Source: Adiantum capillus-veneris (Eukaryota > Streptophyta > Polypodiopsida > Polypodiales > Pteridaceae). From it: a DNA stretch of 64,000 bases. This document shows, piece by piece, positions 46,899-58,629 of this stretch (positions are counted from its first letter, which is position 1; every line of letters starts with the position of its first letter). The stretch is taken from assembly GCA_014529385.2 (NCBI GenBank), contig CM043952.1:156835057-156899056 (forward strand), written 5' to 3'. The position numbers and the translations under genes are program-made. The notes under the pieces were generated by a model that did not search any database, was not told the origin of the DNA, and saw only the letters and a program-made list of their open reading frames with translations.

Positions 46899-48336
46899 TT
46901 GAAGCAACATGCCAAGAAACTTAAAAAGCAAGGGATGGGACCATTTGTGATCAGTGATCTATCACAAAGTGGAGCTGTCAAGCTTGCTACATTAGCAGGT
47001 GAAGAAATGCTGAACTGGATTAGTGGATGTCGACTGAAGAGGTATCATTTACCACTCACACAGGAGATGCTCCAACAAATTCATCAAGGAAAACAACGAA
47101 TGAAGGAAAAACAAAGAGTACGAGAAGAAGCTCAAGCAGAAGCAAAAGAACGCATTGCAAAAAGAAGACTTCTGCGACAACAACAACAAAGTGGACCACC
47201 ATTGCGAATCGATGCCATGCGACTGACGAAGTTGGATGAAGACACAGTAGAGCCAATAATTGCGGTCAAAGTGGGCAGCAATCAAGTTGAATCGACATCC
47301 TTGCTTGATTCTGGAGCTCAAGAAAATTTGATCTCTTACGGATTGCACCAACAGCTCAAATTCACAGGTCAACTTCATCCTACCCCTCAAGTGCTTGAAA
47401 GTAGCACATCACACCCATTGAAAACATTGGGATGGACTATATTGCATGTACAGATACATCAATATATTTATCCACACAAATTCTATGTGGTGGCGGATGA
47501 AAGCACACAACACCAAATGATGTTGGGGCAACCTTGGCAAAAACAGTACAATGTGCAGATAGATTGGAAAGCAAAGGCAATCAAAAGACAACATGCACAT
47601 GAACAACAAGTGACAGCCTTTGCTCAGCAAGACCAGAATAATCAGCTGCAAGCCATGCAATCATTGGAAAAAAAGCCAAAAGCACAAATGCCATCAAAGA
47701 ACAACATGATACCCGAGACCAACAATCAGGTAAAAGCCAACCATGCTACTTACAGACATATGAAGTCACCGGCCGCAATGCAAAGATCTAGGTTACCAAA
47801 ACAAGGGAAACAAGTATGGATGAGGAAGGATAGAAATGCCATGGCAGACAAAGAACAATGCAACAACAGAATTCCAACAAAGCAGATGGTTCAACCACAA
47901 ACCAAGGGCATAAAACAGATATGGATCCCAAAGAAAATGCTTAGCCATAACCCAAATGTCACTCGCATTTGGATACCAAAACAAAATCAAAAGGAAGTCC
48001 CTTCAGTACAAGCAACAACGGAAGGCAAACAGCTGCACTTGAAAAAGGAAAACCGACTTATGTGGATGCCAATCAACAACCAATCAGTGGAAAACAAGGA
48101 AGTGCCAAAACTCTACAAAAGCCGGCAGCAACAAAATACCAATGGAAAGCAAAGGCAATACGGCCCATAGCCATTACGGCCCAGCCAATTCTCGACCTAG
48201 AAACAACTACGGCTCTATCAACAGTGTCGAGACAAAGCAAGTGCCTTTTGCAAAAAAGACAATTAAACAGAGAGCAGTAGAGTTACAGCTGTTACTTGCA
48301 AAGAAAACAGGAAACCTTGACAGCGAATGCCAATAA
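46899..48336 (+). pseudogene. Element B integrase C-terminal part, second retropepsin-like domain and W-repeat tail
   Basis: It starts with the GPF-type module (MGPFVISDLSQSGAVKL), then WISGCRLKRYHLP, then a glutamine/arginine-rich helix. The retropepsin-like domain has LLDSGAQENLIS near 47304-47340 and a strong second motif MMLGQPWQKQYNVQIDW near 47517-47567. The tail repeats tryptophan boxes (QVWMRK, QIWIPKK, RIWIPKQ, LMWMPIN). A frameshift near 48150 separates the conserved end LQLLLAKK (to 48336). Compared with A, the active-site triplet and domain order are preserved. Confidence 0.82.
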
Positions 48337-48530
48337 GCATCTTGCTTATTCCCTTCTCTTGCACAACATTGATTTTTCCATGCATTGACCGAGTATGCAT
48401 AAAGTAGGGCCACATTAATCGGCCAGGCATTAGCACAACTTTTCAACCTATGCACGGCACATACTCCGAGGCGATACCTTGTCATCCGCGAGGACTCCGG
48501 CTAGGAGGGGGGAGGCATTCTCAAATGTGG
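48337..48530 (+). other. Conserved noncoding block with internal PPT-like tract (element B)
   Basis: It corresponds to 8708-8890 of element A. Shared words include CATGCATTGACCG-like, GGCATTAGCACAA and GAGGACTCC. AGGAGGGGGGAGGCATTC at 48503-48520 looks like a plus-strand primer tract but is 6.1 kb before the true PPT. Confidence 0.6.
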
Positions 48531-48676
48531 AACCAATAACAGAAACAACAAAAAAGGGCATGATTTTTGACTATTTTAAGGGTTGTTGTTTGATCGTGAA
48601 ATTTTTTGGAGTAACCCAAGTATAGATGCCCTTATACAGCATGTATCTATAGGTATAAGGGGCCAAACACCAAATC

Positions 48677-48705
48677 AAGCCCCTAGGTGTGTGTATATAA
48701 GTAGA
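48677..48705 (+). promoter_or_regulatory. Candidate internal promoter TATA region of element B
   Basis: AAGCCCCTAGGTGTGTG is followed by TATATAAG at about 48694-48701, a good TATA box. It is conserved in position and flanking words with 9033-9056 of element A. It may drive an ORF3 transcript. Confidence 0.4.
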
Positions 48706-49295
48706 AATAGCCATTTTTCGGGCAAAATATTGGTAAAACGGAGAAATCCGGCCATAAAAATTGCATGTGAGTGTATATAATATTTTGCGGTGATGTTTGT
48801 GATTTATTATGATTTTTGGGGATTTTCTGGGTTTGATTTGCTATTTTTCTTTTAATTTTGCTAATTTTTGGCAGAAAAACTTCAAAAATACAAAAAGCAG
48901 GTGAAAAACAGTCGTAATGAAAAACAAAAAATATGGGGATGATCAGTGACTATAGGAAAACCTATGGTACAGTGGGGGTGCAATTATGAGACTGGAGCGG
49001 AAAGCGGTGTTTTGGCTAGGTTTTGACCAAAATGCCAAATTTCTGGTAAACAGAGCAAATGGAGTCCAAATCAAGAAATTTTTGAGCCTAAACCGCATCT
49101 CTGAAGGAGATAGAAGCACATGTCAAATTTCGTGAAATGTGGTTTGGGGACCTCCATCATAAGAAATTTTCACCTCAGTTTTAGCTCATTCTCACTATTG
49201 ACTGTGTGGAGAGAGCTTCTGCCACCTAGAGCGGACCGACCTTCCAGCAGCTTCTACAACGCGCACGACTACCCAACGAGCTCCACACATGAGAG

Positions 49296-51152
49296 GTAGG
49301 CTCACCACCTTGAGATTTTCGCGCATGTTTGTCATTATGTCGCGAAAACTAGTGTAGGGGTCACACACAAAGCGGGCGGTAGAGACCTACAAGTAGAGAC
49401 GGCGGCCTAACGGCTAACCCGAAAGCAACAAGACTTCATTGGCAGCTTACCCTAACCTAGGAGACCAATCCTGGATGTCCAAAGGCAGTAGGAAACCATC
49501 AGAAAAAACCCTAATTCCCAGAAACCCGCAAGAGGCCACCAAATGGGCAATCGGCAAAACGGCGACCAAATGCTACCAAAATTCATGGGTAGGAGCATCT
49601 CGACATGCTCGACAAGTCTATATGAATCGCATGACCAAAAAGTGACCCGAAGCGGCACTAAACTTCAGAAACGGCATCAGACACACAAAGCGTCAAATTG
49701 CTCTTGCGGCCAAACCGCAAGTTCGTTTGCCACCAAACTTCACAACCGGCCTTCCTAGACCATCAACAACCAAGTTCTATGGTGGTAGACCACCACAAAT
49801 CATCGAAGGTATGTAAACGCAACCACGGGTGCTTCTAGAGCGACAAATTGCCAGATGAACTCCGGTGAAGCCAAAGTCGACAAAAACCATACGGCAAGGA
49901 TCCCCAAGGGATCGGAAAGCTATGGAGACCAACATCAAGAAATTTCATCGCCAAAAAGCACTCCAAAAGTCAGAAAACGGCTCGGAGGCTCTGAAGTCCA
50001 CATAGGGAGTTATTCTCTATCCATTTAACTTTTTTGTTGAAATTAGGCTCAAAAGGTACTCAGGGGGACCAAGGGCTAGCACTGGGAGCACCATCCATGA
50101 AAAAATCACCAGGAGACATCCTACGCGTAGGATGTCTCAAGGGAACTTCTGGGCACAAACTCCAACATTTTTCATCATGCACATTTTCTGAATGACATTT
50201 ACAAGCTATCAACCAAGTCTCATCACATTTGGACCAAAATTGACCTCATATGCATGAAAAAACGCAAAGTTAGGGCATAGAGGCAATAATGGGCCATAGA
50301 CCTACCAAATCTTGTCCAAATCCAAAGAAACTTTCACAACACATTCACCAACACATCAACAACCAATCTGTATGGTCAGAAGCAAAAAATGATGAAATAG
50401 ACATCCTACGCGTAGTATGTCTATTTGACTTTTTTGACATGCAGGGGATGTTTGATCATTCTAGATCCAATCACCTCATCATCAGGAGCTCATATATCAA
50501 GTTTGAAGCCATTCTAATCATTTTTGACCCCCAACACTATCAAGATACACTTTTTGACCCCAAAAAACACCACACAAGCCTTTACAAGCATCAATCCTTG
50601 TCCAAATCCAAATCCAAGAACATTGCCATGTTCCATAGGCCAAGGACTACCCACAGGACAAGTTTCATGTCATTTTGATGAAAAAGACATCCTATGTGTA
50701 GGATGTCTTCAGCATAAATTTAACCTTCTGTGCTAAGAGTGACATCATGGGAGCCAATACCATGGTGCAATAAGCCCATATACCAATTTTCAACCCATTT
50801 GGACATCAATTGCTACCTATGATGGACTTTCTACCCAAATTGTGACCTAAAGTTTGAATCAGCCCAAAAATCCACTTTTTGATATCCAAATCCAAATCCA
50901 AGCACATAACCATGTTCAATGAACCATACACTACCAGCATATCAAGTATGAACCAATTCTGATGAAAAAGACATCCTACGCGTAGGATGTCTAGATGAAC
51001 ATTTTTAGCCAGATTTGCACTGTGAGCACATGCACATCTTCACAAGTTCCTTTTGAGCTTTATTTTCATTTTTCAAGTCATTTGGATAAGTAAAACTCAG
51101 TTTCGCAGCTAATATGGAAAAAACGCTAACTTCGAGCTACTGAGTGCAACAG
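49296..51152 (+). other. Candidate intron upstream of ORF3 (element B)
   Basis: The candidate donor is ATGAGAG/GTAGGC and the acceptor GTGCAACAG/GATC, six bases before the ORF3 ATG at 51158. Both sites match those of element A in context, and the length is nearly the same. It contains the four-palindrome array and otherwise no coding content that I can support. Confidence 0.45.
50114..50992. repeat. Regular array of four B-type palindromes
   Basis: The 24-base palindromes lie at 50114-50137 (perfect), 50399-50422 (one change), 50685-50708 (centre TATGTGTA) and 50969-50992 (perfect). Steps are 285, 286 and 284 bp. The sequence between them is a faint repeat (TCCAAATCCAAATCCAAG and CATGTTC words in two units, GATGAAAAAGACATCC before two copies) but far more diverged than the palindromes. 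Confidence 0.93.
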
Positions 51153-51157
51153 GATCT

Positions 51158-54100
51158 ATGGCAGCCCCGCGAAGTCACCGGCAAAGAAGAAAAGAATGAC
51201 CATCAAGGATTACCTGGAAGGAGTGGAACCCTTCGTCATTCCAGAAGGAACACTAAAGCCCACCAGCACATGGATACAAGAAGATCTGTTAGAGTCCAAC
51301 GACCTAAAGATCTACCAAGGAGTGTTCAAAGACACTGAAGGCAATGTTATCGAGCTACCAATGCTGCCGCGAGAACTCAATGAGTTCGTACGAAGCAAGA
51401 TGGCCGGATACTTGGAGAAGATTGATCTCCATAATTACTTTGAAGCAATACCGGCAGGGGTGGACATCAAGAGAGTCTGGGAGTTTGTGACAACCATCAA
51501 AGAGGATGGAGTGGCCAAAGTAACAGATCTACAAGGCAGGCCGGGAATAGAGATAATCATCACTGAGCGGGTTGTAGCAGATGCACTAGACCTCTCCAAC
51601 GAGGGGGATAGTGTAACAAAAAGAAGGGATGAGGTCAAGGTGTACCATGAGAAGAAGGGGAATTACACCTTTGAAGACATTGCCAACCCAAGAGTGGCAA
51701 TCATGAGCCAGTTATACAACCAGTACTTCCACATGTGCGCAAAGAGGCCACAAAAGTACAGGATGCCTCCAGAGGCAATTGCCACGACATTCACTTGGGC
51801 AATGACGAAAGGCACCCCAAAGATAATCAACTATGCGGCATATATACATGACAACCTAGTAAAGATGGGTAACAAGAAGCCAACTTATATAGTGCCAAGA
51901 GAACTAACCACCAAGGTGATTTGTGGGGCACTACACGCAAAAGGAAGGTGGCCTGACCCCCCGTCTCAGAATGATTGGCTGAGGCTAAAAGAAGACAAGG
52001 AAGATGAGCCGCAAAGAGCACCAAGGGTGGCTACAAGATTGAAAAGACAGCTAGAGCTAGTTCAAGAGGAGCAGCCCGAGCAGAAGAAAGGGAAGAAGGA
52101 ATTTTCCCAAGTGCATGCCAAAGAAACAAGGTCACAGAAAGCGGCAAGACTAGAGAGGTTGATGGAGAGCTTCTGAGTAGAGAGAGCCCTCAAGGGTGAT
52201 TTAAGTGAACTCTAGAAGCCTTCTCTAGAGTCTATGTCAGGATCATCCCGAAGAGTGCAAAGGGACCGATTTGAGGACTATATCAAGAACTTTGAGATTC
52301 TTGATGCAGCATCAAAAAATATTCCACATGTCCCTTTCACAGAGGAGGAAGTACAGCATATATGACAGAAACTGCTAGATGAACAAGAGAGCCAAGAAAG
52401 AGAAAGAAAAAATAAAGCAGACAGGGACTTAAAGGGCAAACCTTCATCTCTACTAGCCAGCCCTAAACCTAGCCCACAGCCCTCACCGCCACCCTCTCCA
52501 CCTCCTAGCAGCCCTCCACCAGAAGATAAGTCGGCTGAAGACAAAGCAGAAGAACAGCAAGCAGAAGAGCAAGAGCAAAGACAAGAGCCGGAGCCAAAAG
52601 ACTAAGCCTCGAAGTGAGAAAAAAGAATTAGAGGATTCCTATTACGCATTTTTGGACCTGATAGCTGCGGGATACACGAAGGAAGAAGCCGCCACAGTCG
52701 CATTCGACTTGGCGAGGAAAGGGCCTAAAGAACAGATGCAAGGCATCAGGCTAGTGGAGTTAAAGAAAATTGCCACAAATATAGTGGACTTGCACCCGCC
52801 CTCTAATGACTGGGACGTGGTGATAACGAAGCTAATAGGGTTGAGAGCACAATCCATGGCTTCAAAGAAAGAGATGACAACTCTCAAGGCCACTGAAGTA
52901 AAGATTAAAATGGAAGTAGACGCTCTGCAAGGACAAAGCCAAAGGCAAAAGGAGAGAGAAGCTGAGCTACATGACAGCCTAGCAAGGGCACTACAAAGCT
53001 TCCAGGCAATGGAGGAAGCCAATCAAGCAGCCGCAAAAAAAATTCAAGCAGTTGAAGAAGAGTGTCATCAGCTCAGCAAATCATTGCTAGATGCCGAGAA
53101 GGAAAGAGATAACTTGACACTACAGCTGACAGAAGAATCTAAAGAAGTAGAATCCATGAGAAACGCCAAGGAAAGAGTAGAGATAGATCAAGAAGCAAGC
53201 CAGGATGAGGTCCTTGAGCTCAAGGACCAACTCAAAGTAAAAGATCAGACCATCTAGAGGTTGCGAGCATCACCTGCCAGAGTCAGAGCTACTAGCTCGA
53301 CTCAAATCACGACTGAGAGTCAACTCTATGAAGAACAAATGCAAGAACTTCAGAAAGAGATGACTCTAGAGAAAAAGCAGAGATTGATGATGGCAGAAGG
53401 ATCTATCGTCATGCAAACTAGAATGGAAGAAGGCCAAAAAGCCCTGCAAGAGGAAGTAGAAAGCATGAAGAGAAAGCTCGAGGAGGCGGAGAGAATAAAC
53501 GCTGAACTAAATGACCTCCTCGTGAATATGGGCGAAGAAGCGGAAACAGAAAAACAAAAACTCCTGAGGTAAACTGAGGAGTTAAAAGGACAGCAAGCAG
53601 GAGAGCTAGAGAGCACAGGGCCAACAGCCAATGAGGGCATTGACTTAGAAAACGTGGCAGATCCGGTGGACACGCCTATGCAAGAGGAAATCCTAGAACA
53701 ATCCTCTCAAGAGCCACAGGATCTCACACAGGAAGAGGAAGAAAAATTGCGTAAAGCAATAGAAGAGGAGCTCAGAGAAACCACAAAGGAACCCTTGGAG
53801 TGGGAGCAGAGGGTCTTCAAGTCTATGACCATTCAGAAGATCGACGCCAGTAACCTCAGACACGAGTGGCTTCAACCCTCTCTCCCATATCCATTGCTGA
53901 AATATGAGGCAGCTACCATAAACAAGCGGATCAGAGAAGAGCCAGCCGTACCCCTTTACAATGCAGATACCTCAAAACTAGAAGGGGTCGAGCTCATTGT
54001 TGATTCTTAGCCAAAGTGGAGGAAGGCGTGGCTTACAAAGTACCCACAATACCTAATCCACTTGGTAGAGGCACCGAAAAATATTAGAGATAACCTTAGC

Positions 54101-54601
54101 TTTTGTCCTCTACCAAGGATTAGAACGTGGAAAGCGCTGGAAATATTGCAAAGGAGCCAACCCACTTGGCTGAACTACCCTAAGCTGCCGAGCTTGAAGG
54201 CAGCTGAGAGAATAAGTATCCAATACATGGTGAAAACCCTAACGGGCGCCATAAAGTTGTTCACTGGCTCACCTGACCTTACATGCATTATGATGAGAAA
54301 AATCTGCAGAACCCTCTTAGCAGTGTTCGAGACTTTCAAGCCAGTCCAGGTGACCGACAACATCTTTTTCTTCCAAGATACATACAGATGCGCTTATGAT
54401 CTGTCTGGTCAGCCTTCCAAGGAGGTGATACATGCAATGTATCAGAGGATAATGTTTCTACCATCCTATCATCCCCAGGCTTTTGAAGAAGCGTTCTATA
54501 CAGGCTTCTTCACAATAAACACTGACATTTTCGGCCCGACAATGATGAACCTACATGCAAGATACGAATCACTGCTAAAGATGCGAGAAACAATACAATG
54601 A
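51158..54601 (+). pseudogene. Element B ORF3: coiled-coil protein of unknown function
   Basis: ATG 51158 lies just after the candidate acceptor. A one-base shift near 51170 separates it from the long frame, which has a basic start (AKKKRM, an NLS-like patch). The N-terminal domain to about 52170 has IYQGVF, GVDIKRVWEF and QNDWLRL. A proline/serine run (about 52455-52520) and acidic segment follow. After a shift near 52605 comes a long heptad-rich coiled coil (about 52850-53570). The conserved C-terminal domain (about 54010-54580) has LIHLVEAP, FCPLPR, PTWLNYP, YMVKTL, FLPSYH and FEEAFYTGFF. Stops at 52174, 52603, 53255, 53570 and 54008, among others, interrupt it. No signal peptide or membrane segment is seen. 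Confidence 0.75.
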
Positions 54602-54640
54602 AGAAGCAGATCAGCCGGCCATGTCGGGGACAACATGAGC

Positions 54641-54654
54641 AAGGAGGGGGGGAG
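54641..54654 (+). promoter_or_regulatory. Polypurine tract of element B
   Basis: AAGGAGGGGGGGAG directly precedes the LTR start TGTTAG at 54655, as in element A. Confidence 0.92.
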
Positions 54655-55572
54655 TGTTAGAAGCTGGATACACCCCACGACAACTAACTACTCGGAAGAT
54701 TATTATTTTTGTAATTATTCTTTCATTGAGGAAAACCTGATTTTTCACCTTGTAAATATTGGGACTTACAGAAGTTTCCAGATTGTATCCCAGTTTTGAT
54801 AGTTAGATTGAGTAGATGGTTGATTTTGAAACTTTAGGGTTTGAGAAATTGTAAGGTATATATACCACTTTTTGACCTTAATGAAGAACCTTTTGTCATT
54901 TTTAAAACAAGTTTTGAAGTCTGTGAGTGAGCGTACTGTGTACGAGAGAGAGTGTGAGCTTCATCTTGACACTACGTGTGCTCCGATGGTCGTAATCAAG
55001 TGCGGAGAAGTGCAGTGTGTTACCCCCGACAAGAGCTACGCGCCGATACCTACATTGTGCGCTACGGTCCGGTTTTGCGAGCTCCTTCTACGAGCTTCAT
55101 CGGGTGTTTGGGTGAGCATATGTTGTCCAATTTTGCATTGCAACATATCCACGCGTTCACATCGAGTAGAAGGTACTTTAGATTTCGGAAACGAAGACCT
55201 GAAGATTTCGGCCAGACATCCTACGTGATTTTACAGCGGGTGTTTAGGGTTGGAATTTTGGTTCATAGACCTTAGGGAGAGCGACCTATTGGTATTAGTA
55301 GGGTCTCCTTCAAGTTCTATGGTGTTTCGAGATTGTTTGATGGGTGTTCGTCTCTAGAAAGCGTTGTAGGAAGTTTCCTCTTATGCACTCTTGAAGACTC
55401 TGATTTAGACAATTGGTAGAGACCTCTGTAGGAATTAGTTAGGAGTCGGTCAAGTGTAGGTTGACACCTTATGCTTCCACGCGCCTGCGGGTCGAGCTTC
55501 ATCCTTAGCTGACATTACATGTTAGGTAAGTTCTCGCTGTGCTGACGTCCGTCGCGGCGTATCCGTCCAACA
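54655..55572 (+). repeat. 3' LTR of element B (complete)
   Basis: TGTTAGAAGC...TCCGTCCAACA, 918 bp. The last 800 bp match the 5' LTR at 36469-37279. TATA box TATATATA at 54857-54864. A half palindrome AGACATCCTACGTG lies at 55213-55226. Confidence 0.93.
55213..55226. repeat. Half-palindrome of the B type inside the 3' LTR
   Basis: AGACATCCTACGTG repeats the left half and core of the B-family palindrome, about 350 bp downstream of the LTR TATA box. The 5' LTR copy is worn (AGACAATCTATGTG at 36917-36930). Confidence 0.6.
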
Positions 55573-57010
55573 CTTTTTCCTTCCTCCTTTTCTCGTCGGC
55601 ATCAGGCCTACCCGGACTAGGCCGATTTCTAGACGCATCTACGGGTCATATCCACCCGATCGGGACACACTCCTATTCAATCCCATTTCTAGGGCAATGA
55701 ATGAACCTTGAGTTTAAACATAGACCAACGGTTATCAGTCCTAGCCAAAAAGAACCATCCCTCGTTGTATCCCACAGGTAAACACCTGCGCCGGCCTTTT
55801 TTCAAACATGAAGACAAGTTCACACTTAAATCGCTATGTTATGCTAAGGCTATCCACGTAATCTTCTCAGCAAAGTTTTTAATCCTAGTTTAAATTTTAG
55901 ATTAAGTCTCTTGAGTTATAAACCCTTAATTCGTGATTCCTTTTAATTTTCTATTCAAACAAGACCTTAAGAAAACAACAGATCTCATGGAAGTTTAAGG
56001 TTTTGTCTCTACAAAAGTTTCAAGTTATCCTCGACTTTGATGAATCCCAATTTGGTCCCTTTTCATCATTTGCCATCCATGGGGCATCTCCATGGAAGCG
56101 TTGGGAGTTTTATGTTCAAGCAACACGGTCATGACATCCGTGAAGCTATCCCCTTACCCCCCCCCCCCCCCGCCCTTCGAATTTGCAAACAAACTTCAAA
56201 GCAGACAAACTTGAAATGAACAATGCATATGGTTTCTATAATGAGTTTTTTCTTTGGTGTGATCTATGCGTGGTACACACAAAACATTCGAAATGCACCA
56301 ACTTAAAACCTTGGGCATCTAATCAAAATTTCCTTTGAGTGATTATGCAACAGTAAAACCCTTCTATGCATGGTAGTGTAAAATGACAAAGTTCCTAAGA
56401 GTGAACTTGCTAGTGTATCATAAAATATACATGTAATAGTGTATGAATGATTAACAAATTTTTCTTTAGGAAGGGATTTAGGCATACCTTTACTACCATG
56501 GAGAGGATTAATCAAGTGGCTTAAGGTTTTAGAACCTTAATGTGTAGATAGTAGGGTCTTCTCCTTGCTTTGGAAGAGTAACGGCAAGTGTATTGACATG
56601 GCCGGATCTTTTCCGCTTTCCTTTGCTTGAAATCCACCAATTTGGCTATGGGAATAGAAAGAGATTAAGAAAATTCAAGCTATGGAAAGCTTGTAGGCTA
56701 AGAGAGAGAAGGTGAAGAGGGTAATGGTAATGTGGATTATGGTTATGGCTTCTCTTGAGGAGAGAAGTGTGCGTAAGGTGTGTATGAAGAAAGAGGATTA
56801 GCTATGGATTTCATAGCTCCCTATCAAGATTGCAATTTCAAAATGTGCAGAGAAATGAAGTGAAGTGAAGCGTAGCATAGTGTAGCGAAGTAAAGTGAAA
56901 CGAAGCAAAGTGTTTAATGAGTAGGGAATGCCTTCTTTTAAGCTTAATTTGATAAGGCCCGTAACTTATCATGATAATTTATTTTTCATATCTTGATATG
57001 CTTTCTTCTT
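55573..57010. other. Noncoding region right of element B
   Basis: No coding content is recognised. It includes a C homopolymer run at about 56158-56171 and a short degenerate repeat of GAAGTGAAGTGAAGCG-like words at about 56855-56925. The origin is unknown; it may be older transposon debris. Confidence 0.5.
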
Positions 57011-57019
57011 CTCAAAGCT

Positions 57020-57250
57020 TCTCCAACAAGCTACTTATGCAAGACGCTACTTTCCCGACAAGTGGCTTATGCATGAAGCTACATTTTCTACAAGTGGCTT
57101 ATGCATGAAGCTACTTTCCAACAAGTGGCTACTTTTCAATTCAATAAGTGGCTTTTCGAACAAGCTATTTTTCAACAAGTGGCTTCTTCAACAAGCTACT
57201 TTCAACAAGTGGATTTTTCAACAAGTGGATTTTTCAACAAGTTACTTTTT
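57020..57250. repeat. Short imperfect repeat array, CAACAAGTGGCTT-type
   Basis: About ten imperfect copies of words such as CAACAAGTGGCTT, AACAAGCTACTTT and ACAAGTGGCTTATGCATGAAG follow each other over 230 bp. Unit length varies from about 15 to 40 bp. Short open frames through it are by-products of the repeat. Confidence 0.8.
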
Positions 57251-57644
57251 CACCTTACCCTTATTCTTTCTTTGTTTTCTTATGCAATTTTTTCTTGAGA
57301 TAAAACTAATATCCCATGCATTTATTATATGCATGTTTTCATGATGAAAATTGAAAGTGTCTCATGGGTAGCTTTGCATTGGTTATACCCACATTCCCAT
57401 GGTTAAAACCGAAAACGTCTCGTAGGTAGCTAGGGTGCTTTACTTGATCATATTCGGAAAGTCGACGGCTTAGATATTTTAGCAAGAGTAAGGGTTAAGA
57501 GGAGGACCTTACAAACTCACCAACAAAAAGAAAAAGTTGTCCTCAGCTGGAAATAAATAAGGTAGCCGAGAAATCTTCATTCGCAGGTTACATTTTCAAC
57601 TTCTAGGTAATGCTAATTACCCACCCTTTCTTCGTTGGCTAGCC

Positions 57645-57977
57645 TATATAAGGTGCACTATATTTTCATTTCTTCGAGTATTATTACCTTTTTCTTTCAC
57701 TTTTCTTTCCATCCCTTGTCAAAATTCCTTAGGTTTGTCTCTTTACTCATTATCTTACGTTATGGATCGGTGGCAAGAGCTAGTTTTGTCTGTAGCCATT
57801 CCTCATCTACAACAAACAAGGGAATCCGTGAGGAGAGATTTTGTGGAGCGATATGGGTGCCTGCTATTTCCTCACTTGGGAACTTCAGTAGCTCAAACCA
57901 AATGGCGGACATTTCAAAGTATAACAAGGGTGACCCTTTGGAAGCTATGGGTTTGGGTCCTCGGTATTAGTGCGTGA
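57645..57977 (+). other. TATA-like site followed by a short open frame of unknown status
   Basis: TATATAAG at 57645-57652 is followed, about 110 bp later, by an ATG (57762) opening 71 codons to 57977. The peptide starts MDRWQELVLSVAIPHLQQ and has no motif I recognise. It could be a first exon, a transposon remnant or chance. From 57978 to 58515 I see nothing more that can be supported. Confidence 0.2.
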
Positions 57978-58515
57978 TGAGGTCAATGCATCGAGGTTTT
58001 TCAGAACGAGTCTTTTTGCTTGCTCAATTCCTTCCTCATCAAAAGATATATCTTTACCCTCACTTTGGTTTACCACTTAGAGGGCCCTTTAACTTCACAC
58101 CTCATACTAGGAGATTAGTGCAATAATTTCACAGCGAATCTTTCCTATTGATGAGAGGCCTAATATGTGCCCTGCTTGTGAATAGTTGCTTTTGTGATCA
58201 TGTAATGGATGGGCTTATTGACCTCTAGAAAATTTATCTTTCTATATATCTTGTATTTGATAAAAGTCCTTGAGAGAATTTCAACTTAGCTAAATCTATT
58301 TATTGATTTTGTAATTCCATAAACAGATCCAAGTCACAAGATGTAAAGGAAAACACTAATCTCGTTATTATTTAGCAAAAGGTGAGGTTACAAAAGTTCA
58401 GTAAGATAGAACTTGGATTTTGTAGTTACATGGGCTAACATGGTTTAGTTTGAGTACAAAAAAGAGGAGAATCCTGATAAAAAAGATGAGGAAACTGAGA
58501 AGTAAGGCTTTCCTA

Positions 58516-58629
58516 ATCTTCCCAAGAGGCATCTTCAATGGGGTAGCCATTCCACTGGACTAAAGACTCCCGAATTGTTCGATGTCGTAGCTTCCGCTCC
58601 TTCATGTCTAAAATTTGTTTTGGCTCCAT
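58516..58629 (-). pseudogene. Element G chromodomain
   Basis: After the stop at 58630-58632 the minus-strand frame continues with PKQILDMKERKLRHRT, then SLVQWNGYPIEDASWED and a stop where WES is expected. The VQW-GYP-ASWE pattern is typical of chromodomains at the end of chromovirus integrases, which guide integration to particular chromatin. Two stops cut it off from integrase and truncate it. Confidence 0.8.

Larger units (their letters stand above)
36469..55572 (+). mobile_element. Element B: sister family of A, Ty3/gypsy with ORF3
   Basis: It is nearly full-length: partial 5' LTR, primer site, leader, ORF1/gag, protease, RT, RNase H, integrase with double zinc module, second protease-like domain, spacer, ORF3, polypurine tract and complete 3' LTR. 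Its Gag is close to that of A, its Pol is clearly homologous and its ORF3 much more different. Several frameshifts (about 41800, 42866, 43680-44150, 44577, 45300, 46600, 46895, 51170, 52605) and stops make it inactive. A short deletion removes part of the RT palm before the catalytic box. Confidence 0.95.

Noticed and set aside
50114-50992. Regularly spaced repeats considered as a CRISPR-like array
   Set aside because: The step of 285 bp is far too long, there are no cas genes and the host is a plant; they are retrotransposon palindromes.
57635-57970. 111-codon frame as a host gene
   Set aside because: It has a hydrophobic, T-rich start from noncoding-like sequence and overlaps another short frame; no motif supports either.
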